A stretch of 64,000 bases of DNA from Caulobacter sp. 32-67-35 (GCA_002280875.1 NCEV01000006.1:1-64000); one strand, 5' to 3'. Positions 44,993-54,175 are shown, numbered from the stretch's first letter. Numbers and translations are program-made. The notes: generated by a model from the letters alone, not told the origin.

Positions 44993-46728
44993 CAGTGGCT
45001 TTCGCGGGTGACGATGGAGCCGGACGCCCCGACCAGGAAGTCCAGATCACAGCCCTTGTCGGCCTGCAGCACGTGGTCGACATACAGCTTGGCATAGCCG
45101 CGGGTGTATTTCGGCGGCGGCTGGTTGGCGCGCCAGACGGCCAGGCGGTTTTCCAGCTCGGCGTCGGAAATGGCCAGGCTCAGCGAACGGCCGGGGCCGT
45201 CCAGAGTGATCACGTCGCCGTTCTGGACGATGGCCAGCGGCCCACCGGCGTCGGCCTCGGGCGAGACATGCAGGATCACCGTGCCAAAGGCCGTGCCGCT
45301 CATCCGGGCGTCGCTGATGCGGACCATGTCCTTGACGCCCTTTTCCAGCAGCTTGGTCGGCAGGGGCATGTTGCCGACTTCCGGCATTCCCGGATAGCCC
45401 TTGGGGCCGCAGCCCTTGAGCACCAGGATCGAGGTCTCGTCGACGTCCAGATCCGGATCGTCGATGCGGGCGCGGAAGTCCTCGATGGTCTCGAACACCA
45501 CGGCCTTGCCGGTGTGGCTGCACAGTTCGGGGCTGGCCGCGCTGGGCTTCATCACCGCGCCGCCGGGGGCCAGGTTGCCGCGCAGCACCCAGATGCCGCT
45601 GTCGGGCTTGACCGGATTGTCGAGCGGGCGGATCACCTCGGCGTTCCAGACCTCCGCCTGCTCGTACTGAGCGCCGATCGGGGCGCCGGTCACGGTCAGG
45701 GCTGTGGGATCGAGGAAGGGCTCCAGCGCCTTCATCACCGCCGGCACGCCGCCGGCATAGTGCAGGTCTTCCATCAGGAAGCGGCCCGAGGGCTGCAGGT
45801 CGACCAGCAGCGGCACGTCGCGCGACAGCACGTCGAAGTCTTCCAAGGTCAGCTCAATGCCCAGCCGTCCGGCCAGGGCCAGCAGGTGGACCACGGCATT
45901 GGTCGAGCCGCCGATCGCGGCGTGCACGCGCAGGGCGTTCTCGAACGAGGCGCGGGTGACCACCTGCGACATGGTCCGGCCGTCCTGGACCATGCGGACG
46001 ATGGCGCGGCCGGTCTCGTGCGACATCGCCTTGCGGCGGGCGTCCACGGCGGGGATGGTGGCGTTGTAGGGCAGGCTCATGCCCATGGCCTCGACGATCG
46101 AGGCCATGGTCGAGGCGGTGCCCATGGTCATACAGGTGCCGGGCGAGCGGCTCATACCGCTCTCGGCCGACATGAACTCCGGCAGGGTCATTTCGCCGGC
46201 CCGGACGGCCTCGGAGAACTTCCACACGTCGGTGCCCGAGCCGATGTCCTTGCCCCGGAACTTGCCGTTCAGCATCGGGCCCGAGCTGATCACGATGGTG
46301 GGCAGGTCGACGCTCGCCGCGCCCATCATCTGGCCCGGGGTGGTCTTGTCGCAACCGCCCAGCAGCACGACGCCGTCGATCGGATTGCCGCGGATCGATT
46401 CCTCGACATCCATGGCCAGCAGGTTGCGGAACAGCATGGCCGTGGGTCGCATCTGGGTCTCGCCCAGGCTGATGGCCGGGAACTCCAGCGGCAGGCCGCC
46501 GGCTTCCCAGACGCCGCGTTTCACGTGCTCGGCGATGTCGCGCAGGCCGGCGTTGCAGGGGGTGATCTCGGACCAGGTGTTGCAGATGCCGATCACGGGA
46601 CGGCCGTCGAACACGTCGTCCGGCAGACCCTGGCTCTTCATCCAGCTGCGATGGATGAAACCATCGCGATCCAGCTTGCCGTAGGACCCGCTGCTGCGCA
46701 GGCGCTTGCCCGCGTTACCGTCACTCAT
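44992..46728 (-). CDS. IlvD/Edd-family sugar-acid dehydratase (arabonate/galactonate type)
   Basis: 578 residues from ATG 46728 (AGGG spaced 6 bases); ATG 46734 is an alternative. Iron-sulfur cluster cysteines fall in GICNTWSEITPCN (about 50), LLGGCDKTTPG (about 125) and SRSPGTCMTMGTAS (about 197). The Lys/Ser catalytic parts are RKAMSHETG and SDARMSGTAFGT near 475. Pattern and length match arabonate/xylonate/galactonate dehydratases rather than IlvD. With dgoK and dgoA it would convert D-galactonate (or L-arabonate/D-fuconate) to the 2-keto-3-deoxy acid. Divergent from the GH31 gene. Confidence 0.9.
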   Translation of the reverse strand: MSDGNAGKRLRSSGSYGKLDRDGFIHRSWMKSQGLPDDVFDGRPVIGICNTWSEITPCNAGLRDIAEHVKRGVWEAGGLPLEFPAISLGETQMRPTAMLFRNLLAMDVEESIRGNPIDGVVLLGGCDKTTPGQMMGAASVDLPTIVISSGPMLNGKFRGKDIGSGTDVWKFSEAVRAGEMTLPEFMSAESGMSRSPGTCMTMGTASTMASIVEAMGMSLPYNATIPAVDARRKAMSHETGRAIVRMVQDGRTMSQVVTRASFENALRVHAAIGGSTNAVVHLLALAGRLGIELTLEDFDVLSRDVPLLVDLQPSGRFLMEDLHYAGGVPAVMKALEPFLDPTALTVTGAPIGAQYEQAEVWNAEVIRPLDNPVKPDSGIWVLRGNLAPGGAVMKPSAASPELCSHTGKAVVFETIEDFRARIDDPDLDVDETSILVLKGCGPKGYPGMPEVGNMPLPTKLLEKGVKDMVRISDARMSGTAFGTVILHVSPEADAGGPLAIVQNGDVITLDGPGRSLSLAISDAELENRLAVWRANQPPPKYTRGYAKLYVDHVLQADKGCDLDFLVGASGSIVTRESH

Positions 46729-46734
46729 AACCAT

Positions 46735-46943
46735 CCCTATCGCCGGCTGGATCCGGCTCTCGAACGCCTCTTTCGGCCATTTATAGTATTATAGGGATTA
46801 TCGCAAACCCTGCCGTTGGCGCCGCGCGAAGGTTGCTTTTCAAGCGGCGTCCGGGCCATCATCAGCCATAGCTGGTAGCGCTAACAGGATCGCGATCGCC
46901 GTTTCAACGGATGGCGCGAGGCTCACCGGCGGGGGAAGAAACG
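46735..46943. promoter_or_regulatory. Divergent promoter region with a XylR/LacI-type operator
   Basis: TGGTAGCGCTAACA at 46873-46886 is a LacI-family dyad centred on AGCGCT. From memory it is the reverse complement of the operator in the Caulobacter xylX promoter (TGTTAGCGCTACCA), so XylR control of the GH31 gene is likely. On the other side, AT-rich TATAATACTATAA (minus strand, around 46786-46798) offers a -10 element for the dehydratase operon. Confidence 0.65.
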
Positions 46944-49790
46944 ATGACCGGGCTCAACACCCTTCGCGCCGCCCTGTGCGGCCTGGCCCTGATGGCCTCG
47001 ACCTCGGCCCTGGCGCTGGAGGCGGGGTTCGAGAAGACCGTCGACGGCGTGGTCGTCACCCCCGCCTCGGGACCGGCCAAGAAGGTGCGGCTGCAGGTGA
47101 TGGGCGACCGCATCATCCACGTCACGGCCACGCCCACCGACAGTCTGGCGATCCCGCCCAGCCTGATGGTGACGGCCAGACCGGCGACGGCGGGCTTCAC
47201 CGTCACCGCCTCGGGCGACAGCGTGGTGCTGAAGACCGCCAAGACCTCGGCCACGATCTCGCTGCAGGACGGCACGGTCGGCTTCCGCGACGCCGCCGGC
47301 AAACTGGTGCTCAGCGAACGCGACCGCGGCGCCTTCATCCCGGTGAAGGTGGAGGGGCAGGACTTCTACGAGGTCCGCCAGCAGTTCAATCCCGGCACGG
47401 ACGAGGCCTTCTATGGCCTGGGCCAGCACCAGAACGGCCAGATGAACTACAACGGCCAGGACGTGCAGCTGCTGCAGTATAACCGCGTTGTCGCGGTGCC
47501 GATGCTGCTGTCCAGCAAGGGCTATGGCCTGCTGTGGGACAACAATGCGATCACGCGGTTCGGCAACCCGGTCCCCTATGACCTGGCCTCGCGCGACCTG
47601 AAGATCTTCGACGCCGAGGGCAAGCCCGGCGGCTTCACGGCCCGCTACTATGTCGGCGGCAAGCTCAAGGTCAGCCGGGTCGAGAAGGACATCGACTATC
47701 GCTTCCTGAAGGACCTGCCGGGCTGGCCAGCCGAAGCGGTCGATCCGGCGACCAAGGCCCCGATGCGCGACCAGAAGGTGGTTTGGGAAGGTCAGATCCA
47801 GACCGACAAGGCCGGCGTCCACACCTTCCAGCTCTATTCCAGCGACTACGCCAAGGTGTTCGTCGACGACCAGCTGGTGATCGACCGCTGGCGGCAGAAC
47901 TGGAACCCCTGGTACCACAACTTCAGCGCCGCCCTGACGCCGGGCAGGAAGCACAAGGTCCGCGTCGAGTGGAACCCGGACGGCGGCTATATCGGCCTGC
48001 TGCACAATGATCCGATGGCCAAGGCCGACCGCCACTCGCTGTACCTGACCTCCGAGGTCGGCAAGGCGATCGACTACTATTTCGTGGGCGGAGATGACCT
48101 GGATCAGGTCATCTCGGGCTATCGCGACCTGACCGGCGCGGCGGTGATGATGCCGCGCTGGGCCTACGGCTTCTGGCAGAGCCGCCAGCGCTATGAGACC
48201 GCCGAGCAGATCGTCGGGGTGGTCAAGGAGTACCGCAGGCGCAAGCTGCCGCTCGACAACATCGTGATGGACTGGCGCTACTGGAAAGATCCCGAGTGGG
48301 GCACCCATAGGTTCGACGAGACGCGCTTTCCCGACCCCAAGGCCATGGTCGACGAGATCCACGGCCTGAACGCCCACTTCATGATCTCGATCTGGCCCAA
48401 GTTCTATCCGACGACGGACAACTACAAGGAGCTGGACGCCAAGGGCTTCATGTACCGCCGCAATGTCGAGCAGGGCGCGATCGACTGGGTGGGGCCGGGC
48501 TACAAGAACTCGTTCTATGACCCCTATCCCGCCGAGGCCCGCGCCATCTACTGGCGTCAGGTGAAGGACAATCTGAAGGCCCTGGGCGTCGACGCCTGGT
48601 GGATGGATGCGTCAGAGCCGGACCTGCACTCCAATCTCGACGTGGCCGAGCGCACCCTGCGCATGAGCCCCACGGCGCTGGGCCCCGGCGCCGAATACTT
48701 CAACAGCTATTCGCTGGTTCACACCCAGGGCGTCTATGAGGGCGAGCGCGCCCTGAACCCCGACGTGCGGCCGTTCATCCTCACCCGCTCGGGCTTTGGC
48801 GGTCTGCAGCGCCACGCCTCGGCGGTGTGGAGCGGCGACGTGGTGGCGCGCTGGGACGACTTCCGCGACCAGATCTCGGCGGGGGTGAATCTATCGATGT
48901 CGGGCATTCCCAACTGGACCACCGACATCGGCGGCTTCTCGGTCGAGGCTCGCTACACCAACAAGGACCCCGCCCATTGGGCCGAGTGGCAGGAGCTGAA
49001 CCTGCGCTGGTTCCAGTTTGGCGCCTTCAGCCCGCTGTTCCGCAGCCACGGCGAGTTTCCGCTCCGCGAGATCTACAACCTCGCCGACGAGGGCACGGAA
49101 GTTTACCAGGCCCTTGCCTGGTACAACGAGCTTCGCTACCGGCTGATGCCCTATGTCTACACCCTGGCGGCCGAGACCTATCACCGCGACGGCAGCCTGA
49201 TGCGCGGTCTGGTCATGGATTTCCCGGACGACCGGAAGGTCCGCAACATCGACGACCAGTACCTGTTCGGCCGCGAATTCCTGGTCGCCCCGGTGACCAG
49301 CTTCAAGGCCCGCTCGCGCGACGTCTACCTGCCGGCCGGCGCGACCTGGTACGACTTCGAGACCGGCCAGCGCCACGCCGGCGGCCAGACCATCAAGGCC
49401 GCCGCGCCCCTGTCGCGCATGCCGCTGTTCGTGAAGGCCGGCTCCATCGTGCCGACCACGGTGGTGCAGCAATATGTCGGCGAGAAGCCGGACGCGCCTA
49501 TCACCCTGGTCGTCTACACCGGCAAGGACGGCAGGTTCGAGCTCTACGAGGATGACGGCCTGAGCAACGGCTACGAGCGCGGCGCCTATAGCCGCATTCC
49601 GATCGCCTATGACGACGCCAGCGGCCGCCTGACGATCGGCGCGCGGTCGGGGTCGTTCAAGGGAATGCTGGACCGGCGCGTCATCAAGGTTCGCTTCATC
49701 GGTGACGGCGCAAGGCCGACCGACTTCGAGATGGTCGATGCCAGCGTGGACTATGTCGGGCAGCCGGTGGTGCTGAAGCGCAAGCGATAG
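46944..49790 (+). CDS. GH31 alpha-xylosidase with PA14 insert
   Basis: 948 residues from ATG 46944 (GGGGGAAG upstream). Signal peptide about 1-24 (cut after ALA). The galactose-mutarotase-like N-domain is interrupted by a PA14 domain at about 250-356 (WEGQIQTDKAGVHTFQLYSSDYAKVFVDDQLV...). The GH31 barrel follows. Nucleophile Asp555 lies in WWMDASEPD and the acid/base Asp632 in VWSGDVVARWDD. The arrangement is that of PA14-containing GH31 alpha-xylosidases such as Cellvibrio Xyl31A, which remove xylose from xyloglucan oligosaccharides. An operator of XylR type precedes it. Periplasmic or surface location likely. Confidence 0.9.
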   Translation: MTGLNTLRAALCGLALMASTSALALEAGFEKTVDGVVVTPASGPAKKVRLQVMGDRIIHVTATPTDSLAIPPSLMVTARPATAGFTVTASGDSVVLKTAKTSATISLQDGTVGFRDAAGKLVLSERDRGAFIPVKVEGQDFYEVRQQFNPGTDEAFYGLGQHQNGQMNYNGQDVQLLQYNRVVAVPMLLSSKGYGLLWDNNAITRFGNPVPYDLASRDLKIFDAEGKPGGFTARYYVGGKLKVSRVEKDIDYRFLKDLPGWPAEAVDPATKAPMRDQKVVWEGQIQTDKAGVHTFQLYSSDYAKVFVDDQLVIDRWRQNWNPWYHNFSAALTPGRKHKVRVEWNPDGGYIGLLHNDPMAKADRHSLYLTSEVGKAIDYYFVGGDDLDQVISGYRDLTGAAVMMPRWAYGFWQSRQRYETAEQIVGVVKEYRRRKLPLDNIVMDWRYWKDPEWGTHRFDETRFPDPKAMVDEIHGLNAHFMISIWPKFYPTTDNYKELDAKGFMYRRNVEQGAIDWVGPGYKNSFYDPYPAEARAIYWRQVKDNLKALGVDAWWMDASEPDLHSNLDVAERTLRMSPTALGPGAEYFNSYSLVHTQGVYEGERALNPDVRPFILTRSGFGGLQRHASAVWSGDVVARWDDFRDQISAGVNLSMSGIPNWTTDIGGFSVEARYTNKDPAHWAEWQELNLRWFQFGAFSPLFRSHGEFPLREIYNLADEGTEVYQALAWYNELRYRLMPYVYTLAAETYHRDGSLMRGLVMDFPDDRKVRNIDDQYLFGREFLVAPVTSFKARSRDVYLPAGATWYDFETGQRHAGGQTIKAAAPLSRMPLFVKAGSIVPTTVVQQYVGEKPDAPITLVVYTGKDGRFELYEDDGLSNGYERGAYSRIPIAYDDASGRLTIGARSGSFKGMLDRRVIKVRFIGDGARPTDFEMVDASVDYVGQPVVLKRKR

Positions 49791-50202
49791 GTCGCTGCGC
49801 TAGATAGCCGAGGGGTCTTCTCGCCCCGACACGTCAGATGCGCCTAGGCCGGCGGGGCTGCCGGGCCAGGGCGGTGGAGCGTCTGCCCACCCACGCCGCC
49901 TTCATCGCCCAGCACTGCCGGGCCCCCGACTGAACACGGCGATTCCGGTAAAGGCTCCGCTAACGGACCCGGTGCGCCGAGTGGCAAAAGGCGTGTTTGA
50001 GTCTAATCAGACTCAGACTTAACGAGTTTTCACTATACAGTTTTCCGAACTGTTATGATTAACGAAGTTGTTCCATGTATTAATCATGCGACACTATGTC
50101 TTAAACCAAATAGAAACATAAGTAGTTGATACTCATCGGTGGGTAAAACGCCCTCCGGCCGTCAAAATGACGTCGGGATACCTCCGAAAAGGAACTTTCG
50201 TA
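49791..50202 (+). promoter_or_regulatory. Gene-free flagellin upstream region with dyads and conserved leader
   Basis: The first 140 bases are GC-rich; 49838-49933 encodes a short peptide ending ...FIAQHCRAPD that may be a gene remnant. The rest is AT-rich. Dyads: GAGTCT-AATC-AGACTC (49999-50014) and ACAGTT-TTCCG-AACTGT (50037-50053). The final leader segment 50139-50177 (GGG-AAAACG-CCC, then CCGGCCGTC...GACGTCGG) is almost identical before the second flagellin gene. I could not place a clear sigma-54 element. Confidence 0.6.
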
Positions 50203-50985
50203 ATGGCGCTGAACAGCATCAACACGAACCAGGGCGCTCTGATCGCCCTGCAAAACCTGAACTCCACCAACATGGAGACTCAGCAGGTCCAGCAGCGCAT
50301 TTCCACCGGCAAGAAGGTGGCGAGCGCCAAGGACAACGGCGCCATCTGGGCAACCGCCAAGAACCAGTCGGCGACCGCCTCCTCGATGAACTCGGTGAAA
50401 GACTCGCTGCAACGCGGTCAGTCGACCATCGACGTGGCCCTGGCCGCTGGTGATACGATCACCGACCTGCTGGGCAAGATGAAGGAAAAGGCTCTCGCCG
50501 CTTCCGACACCTCGCTCAACACCGCCAGCTTCAGCGCCCTGAAGGCCGACAACGCCAAGTTCAATGGCGTCAGCATCGCCGACGGCACGACCGCCAAGCT
50601 GACCTTCCTCGCCAACGCGGACGGTTCGGGCTTCACGGTCTCCGCCAAGACCCTGACCCTGGCCGGCATCGGCCTCTCGGCCGCTTCGACCTTCGCCACG
50701 GCCGCCGCGGCCAAGACCATGATCACCACGGTCTCGGACGCGCTGGGCACGGCGACCAACAAGCTGGCTTCGCTGGGTACCGCCTCGACCGGCCTGGACA
50801 CGCACCTGACCTTCGTTGGCAAGCTGCAAGACAGCCTGGAAGCCGGTGTTGGCAACCTGGTTGACGCCGACCTGGCCAAGGAAAGCGCCCGCCTGCAATC
50901 GCTGCAGACCAAGCAGCAGCTGGGCATTCAGGCCCTGTCGATCGCGAACTCCTCGAGCTCGTCGATCCTCAGCCTGTTCCGCTAA
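50203..50985 (+). CDS. Flagellin (first of two tandem copies)
   Basis: 260 residues. N-terminal D0/D1: [66 protein letters not shown]-terminal D1/D0: [24 protein letters not shown]...SILSLFR. These are Caulobacter FljK-type flagellins, usually about 273 residues. The helix normally found between ALKAD and NAKFNG (an ND1b segment of about 13 residues) is missing here, in frame. SD AAAAGGAA. A strong terminator follows. Exported by the flagellar system to form the filament. Confidence 0.92.
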   Translation: MALNSINTNQGALIALQNLNSTNMETQQVQQRISTGKKVASAKDNGAIWATAKNQSATASSMNSVKDSLQRGQSTIDVALAAGDTITDLLGKMKEKALAASDTSLNTASFSALKADNAKFNGVSIADGTTAKLTFLANADGSGFTVSAKTLTLAGIGLSAASTFATAAAAKTMITTVSDALGTATNKLASLGTASTGLDTHLTFVGKLQDSLEAGVGNLVDADLAKESARLQSLQTKQQLGIQALSIANSSSSSILSLFR

Positions 50986-51017
50986 TACCGACTGTCGTCG
51001 ACCTCAAGGTCGGCATA

Positions 51018-51050
51018 GGGGCGAGCCTTCGGGCTCGCCCCTTTTTCTTT
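51018..51050 (+). terminator. Intrinsic terminator after flagellin copy 1
   Basis: GGGGCGAGCC (51018-51027), TTCG loop, GGCTCGCCCC (51032-51041), then TTTTTCTTT. Ideal tetraloop terminator. The following stretch to 51320 is AT-rich and holds the promoter and leader of the second flagellin; the leader copy is at 51259-51295. Confidence 0.92.
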
Positions 51051-51320
51051 GCGCGCCGAAGCATTTGAGATGTATTGCATATTAATCGCGTCTAAAATGA
51101 ACAGATGGGCGGCGTAAAATTTCTGATTACTCAAGACATGCGGATTTCTTAAATACAAATTACGGTCAATTTTTAGAAGATTAACGCAACATTGCACCGT
51201 TAGTTGTCTAGAAATGTTCTGTCAACCGCATTGAAATAACATCGTTATATAGTCGTGATGGGCAAAACGCCCTCCGGCCGTCAAAAGGACGTCGGAACCT
51301 CTGAATAGGAGTGTTTCGTC

Positions 51321-52057
51321 ATGGCGTTGAATAGCATCAATACAAATGCGGGAGCGCTTATCGCCCTGCAGAATCTGAACCTGACCAGTTCGGAACTCTC
51401 GACTGTCCAGCAACGTATCAGCACCGGCAAGAAGATCGGCAGCGCCAAGGACAATGGCGCCATCTGGGCGACCGCCAAGAACCAGTCGGCGACCGCTCGG
51501 TCAATCAACGCGGTCAAGGACTCGCTGCAACGGGGTCAGTCGACCATCGATGTGGCCCTGGCCGCTGGCGATACGATCACCGACCTGCTGGGCAAGATGA
51601 AGGAAAAGGCTCTCGCCGCTTCCGACACCTCGCTCAACACCGCCAGCTTCAGCGCCCTGAAGGCCGACAGATGACCTTTCTGGCCAACACCGATGGTTCG
51701 GGCTTCACGATCAGCGCCAAGACCCTGTCGCTGGTCGGACTGGGCCTGACGGCCGCCTCGACCTTCGCCGACGCAACCGCCGCCAAGACCATGATCACCT
51801 CGATCACCACGGCCCTGGAAACGGCGACCAACAAGCTGGCCTCGCTGGGCACCAGTTCGACCGGGCTGGACACCCATCTGACCTTTGTCGGCCGGCTGCA
51901 GGACAGCCTCGACGCCGGTGTGGGCAACCTGGTCGACGCTGATCTCGCCAAGGAAAGCGCCCGCCTGCAATCGCTGCAGACCAAGCAGCAGCTGGGCATT
52001 CAGGCCCTGTCGATCGCCAATTCCTCGAGCGCGGCGATCCTGGGTCTTTTCCGATAG
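51321..52057 (+). pseudogene. Flagellin copy 2, split by an out-of-frame deletion
   Basis: N-terminal part 51321-51674 (117 residues: normal D0/D1 start [20 protein letters not shown]) stops right after ALKAD-R. A second frame 51671-52057 (128 residues) begins at an ATG overlapping that stop (ATGA) and carries the rest, [11 protein letters not shown]... to [11 protein letters not shown]. Against copy 1, 46 bases are missing at this junction, giving a frameshift. The 100 bases before the junction (51570-51669) are identical to 50452-50551 in copy 1. Either a decayed gene, two coupled half-flagellins, or a mis-assembly of near-identical repeats. A clean terminator follows. Confidence 0.8.
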
Positions 52058-52114
52058 GACGACAGCTGGACGGGCAGGCCGCGTAAGGGCCTGCCCGCAT
52101 GAACAGCTGCATCT

Positions 52115-52147
52115 GCGGGGCGGACTTCGTGTCCGCCCCGCTTTTTT
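52115..52147 (+). terminator. Intrinsic terminator after flagellin copy 2
   Basis: GCGGGGCGGAC (52115-52125), loop TTCGT, GTCCGCCCCGC (52131-52141), then six T. A second stem GGGCAGGCC/GGCCTGCCC lies just upstream near 52073-52096. Confidence 0.92.
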
Positions 52148-52169
52148 GCATTCGGGAGGGCCTGGCCTT

Positions 52170-54143
52170 CTAGTTTACCGGGGTCAGGCGGATGGCTCCG
52201 CCGCCGCTCGGCTCCAGTTTCAGCGTCAGGACATTGCTGGCCGAAACCACGCGAACGGCCGACTTCAGTTCGGTCGGCGCGTCGCCATCCTCGCGGATGT
52301 CGGCGCTGAATGCGCCGGCGCCAAGGAAGGCGAGCGGGACCTTCACCGTACGGCCTTCCTCATTGGTCATGGCGCCGACCCACCAGTCGCGACCCTTGCG
52401 GCGGGCCATGACGATGGACTGGCCGATCTGTCCCGACAGCACCCGCGTCTCGTCCCAGGTGGTGGGCGTGGCGCTGATGAAGTCCAGGCCGGCGGGCGAG
52501 GCGGCGTAGGTCACGGGGCTGTCCGACACCATCGACAGCGGGCTGTCATACACCACGTACATGGCCAGGGCCTGGCCGCGCGTCGTCTTCACCACCGGCA
52601 GGATGAACTGGCTCCTGAACGCCTGCGGCGTCACGTTGCGAAAGCCGCCGGGCGTATAGTCCATCGGCCCCAGCAGCATGCGGGTGAAGGGCAGGGTGAC
52701 ATTGTGGGTGGCGGTGATCCGGCTGCTCCACTTGTTGAACTCCGCGCCCATCACCCCCTCCTGGGTGACATAGTGCGGATAGGTGCGGACCAGCCCCGTG
52801 GGTCGATAGGCGCCATGCAGGTCCAGCATCAGGCGGTGCTGGCCGGTCTTGGTCAGCAGGCGGTGGTAGTAGTCGACCATGGCCTGGTCATCGCGGTCCA
52901 TGAAGTCGACCTTGATCCCCTTCACGCCCCACTTTTCATAGGTGGCCAGGGCTTCGTCCATCTGGTCGTCCAAGGCCTTCCAGTGGACCCAGATCATCAC
53001 CCCGACGCCGCGTTCGGCCGCGTAGGCGACAAGGCCCGGCATGTCGATCTGCGGGATGGGGCGGGTGACGTCCGTGCCGGGCAGCACCTTGGGAGCCTGG
53101 CCCGAGCCGACATACCAGCCGTCGTCGATCAGCATGTATTCAAGCTTGGCCTCGGCGGCGAAGTCGATGAACCGCTTCATCGTCGCGGTATCCATGGCGG
53201 GCTTGTCGGCTCCCGCGACGATGGAGCCGTTCCACCAGTCCCAGGCGGCCTTGCCGGGCTTGATCCACGCGGTGTCGGTCAGGGCGGTCGGCGGGTTGAG
53301 GCTGGTCATCAGGTTGGACGAGATCAGGTCGCCCGGCTGGTCGCCGACCATCACCACGCGCCAGGATGACATCGTGTCGGTTCCGATCCGCGTGTGCACC
53401 GCCACCGCGCCGTCCTCCAGACGGGGCGATAGCTTGGCCCTCAGGCCGATCCCGCTGTCGCCGCGACCGGTCAGGTAAAGGCCGGCATAGTTCTTCAGGT
53501 CGGCCTCGGCGAGGGCGAAGGTCGCGCCGTGCGGTGTCTGGCAGACCACGGGCAGCTCAAGCAGGTTGTGCTCGCGAAAGCTGGAGGCCAGGACCGGATC
53601 GTATTCGCCCTCGTGCGAGGTTCCGAACCGCCCGAGATTCAGCGCCCAGCAGCGGTTGTCGCCGGCGATCTCGAAACGGGTTTCCTCGTTGCGGATCACC
53701 ACGCCCGCCAGGCGCGGTTGGTCCGGTAACACGTAGCGAAAGGCCACCCCGTCGTCATAGGCGCGGGCGATCACGCGAAGCTTGCGCCCGTCCGGGCCGG
53801 CCTCGGCGAGATCGATGGTCAGTTCGTTGTAGTGATCGCGGACCAGGCGGGTCTTGCCGACCACCAGTTCATAGGTCTGGTCGACGCTGGCCGTGCTGGA
53901 CCCGGTGATCGAAAGCCCGGTCGACAGGGCGTCGCCCTTGTCGAGCAACAGGCCCAGGGCGGATGGGGCGATCAACGTCCTGCCCTTGTAGCTCACCGCG
54001 TAGCGGGCCTGGCCGCCGGTGTCCGACAGGGTGATCGACAGGGTCTTGTCCGGTGACGTCAGCACGCGATCCTCGGCCGCAGCGCCGCCGCCGACCACCG
54101 CCAGCGCCGCGCTGACCAGTAAGGTTGCCCTGAAGCCGCCCAT
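52170..54143 (-). CDS. GH97 glycosidase, retaining (alpha-galactosidase-like) type
   Basis: 657 residues from ATG 54143 (GGGAGG upstream), signal peptide about 1-22. GH97 layout: N-terminal beta-sandwich, a TIM barrel with IKPGKAAWDWWNGSIVAG, YMLIDDGWYVG, and GIKVDFMDRDDQAMVDYYH, then a C-terminal sheet. Asp413 of KVDFMD is at the place of the nucleophile of retaining GH97 alpha-galactosidases (position 415 in BtGal97b, from memory), whereas inverting SusB-type members use a different pair of Glu. EGVMGAEFNKW supplies the likely acid/base. Periplasmic release of galactose would feed the dgo genes nearby. Confidence 0.85.
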   Translation of the reverse strand: MGGFRATLLVSAALAVVGGGAAAEDRVLTSPDKTLSITLSDTGGQARYAVSYKGRTLIAPSALGLLLDKGDALSTGLSITGSSTASVDQTYELVVGKTRLVRDHYNELTIDLAEAGPDGRKLRVIARAYDDGVAFRYVLPDQPRLAGVVIRNEETRFEIAGDNRCWALNLGRFGTSHEGEYDPVLASSFREHNLLELPVVCQTPHGATFALAEADLKNYAGLYLTGRGDSGIGLRAKLSPRLEDGAVAVHTRIGTDTMSSWRVVMVGDQPGDLISSNLMTSLNPPTALTDTAWIKPGKAAWDWWNGSIVAGADKPAMDTATMKRFIDFAAEAKLEYMLIDDGWYVGSGQAPKVLPGTDVTRPIPQIDMPGLVAYAAERGVGVMIWVHWKALDDQMDEALATYEKWGVKGIKVDFMDRDDQAMVDYYHRLLTKTGQHRLMLDLHGAYRPTGLVRTYPHYVTQEGVMGAEFNKWSSRITATHNVTLPFTRMLLGPMDYTPGGFRNVTPQAFRSQFILPVVKTTRGQALAMYVVYDSPLSMVSDSPVTYAASPAGLDFISATPTTWDETRVLSGQIGQSIVMARRKGRDWWVGAMTNEEGRTVKVPLAFLGAGAFSADIREDGDAPTELKSAVRVVSASNVLTLKLEPSGGGAIRLTPVN

Positions 54144-54175
54144 CGAATCCTCCCGTGACCGTGTTTTCATTGTAT

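Noticed and set aside
49981..50005. Sigma-54 promoter for flagellin (TGGCA... at 49982)
   Set aside because: The -12 GC element is not at the required spacing.
50101..50898. Minus-strand frame of 265 residues across flagellin copy 1
   Set aside because: Antisense to a clear flagellin gene with terminator and leader; no ribosome site or domain.
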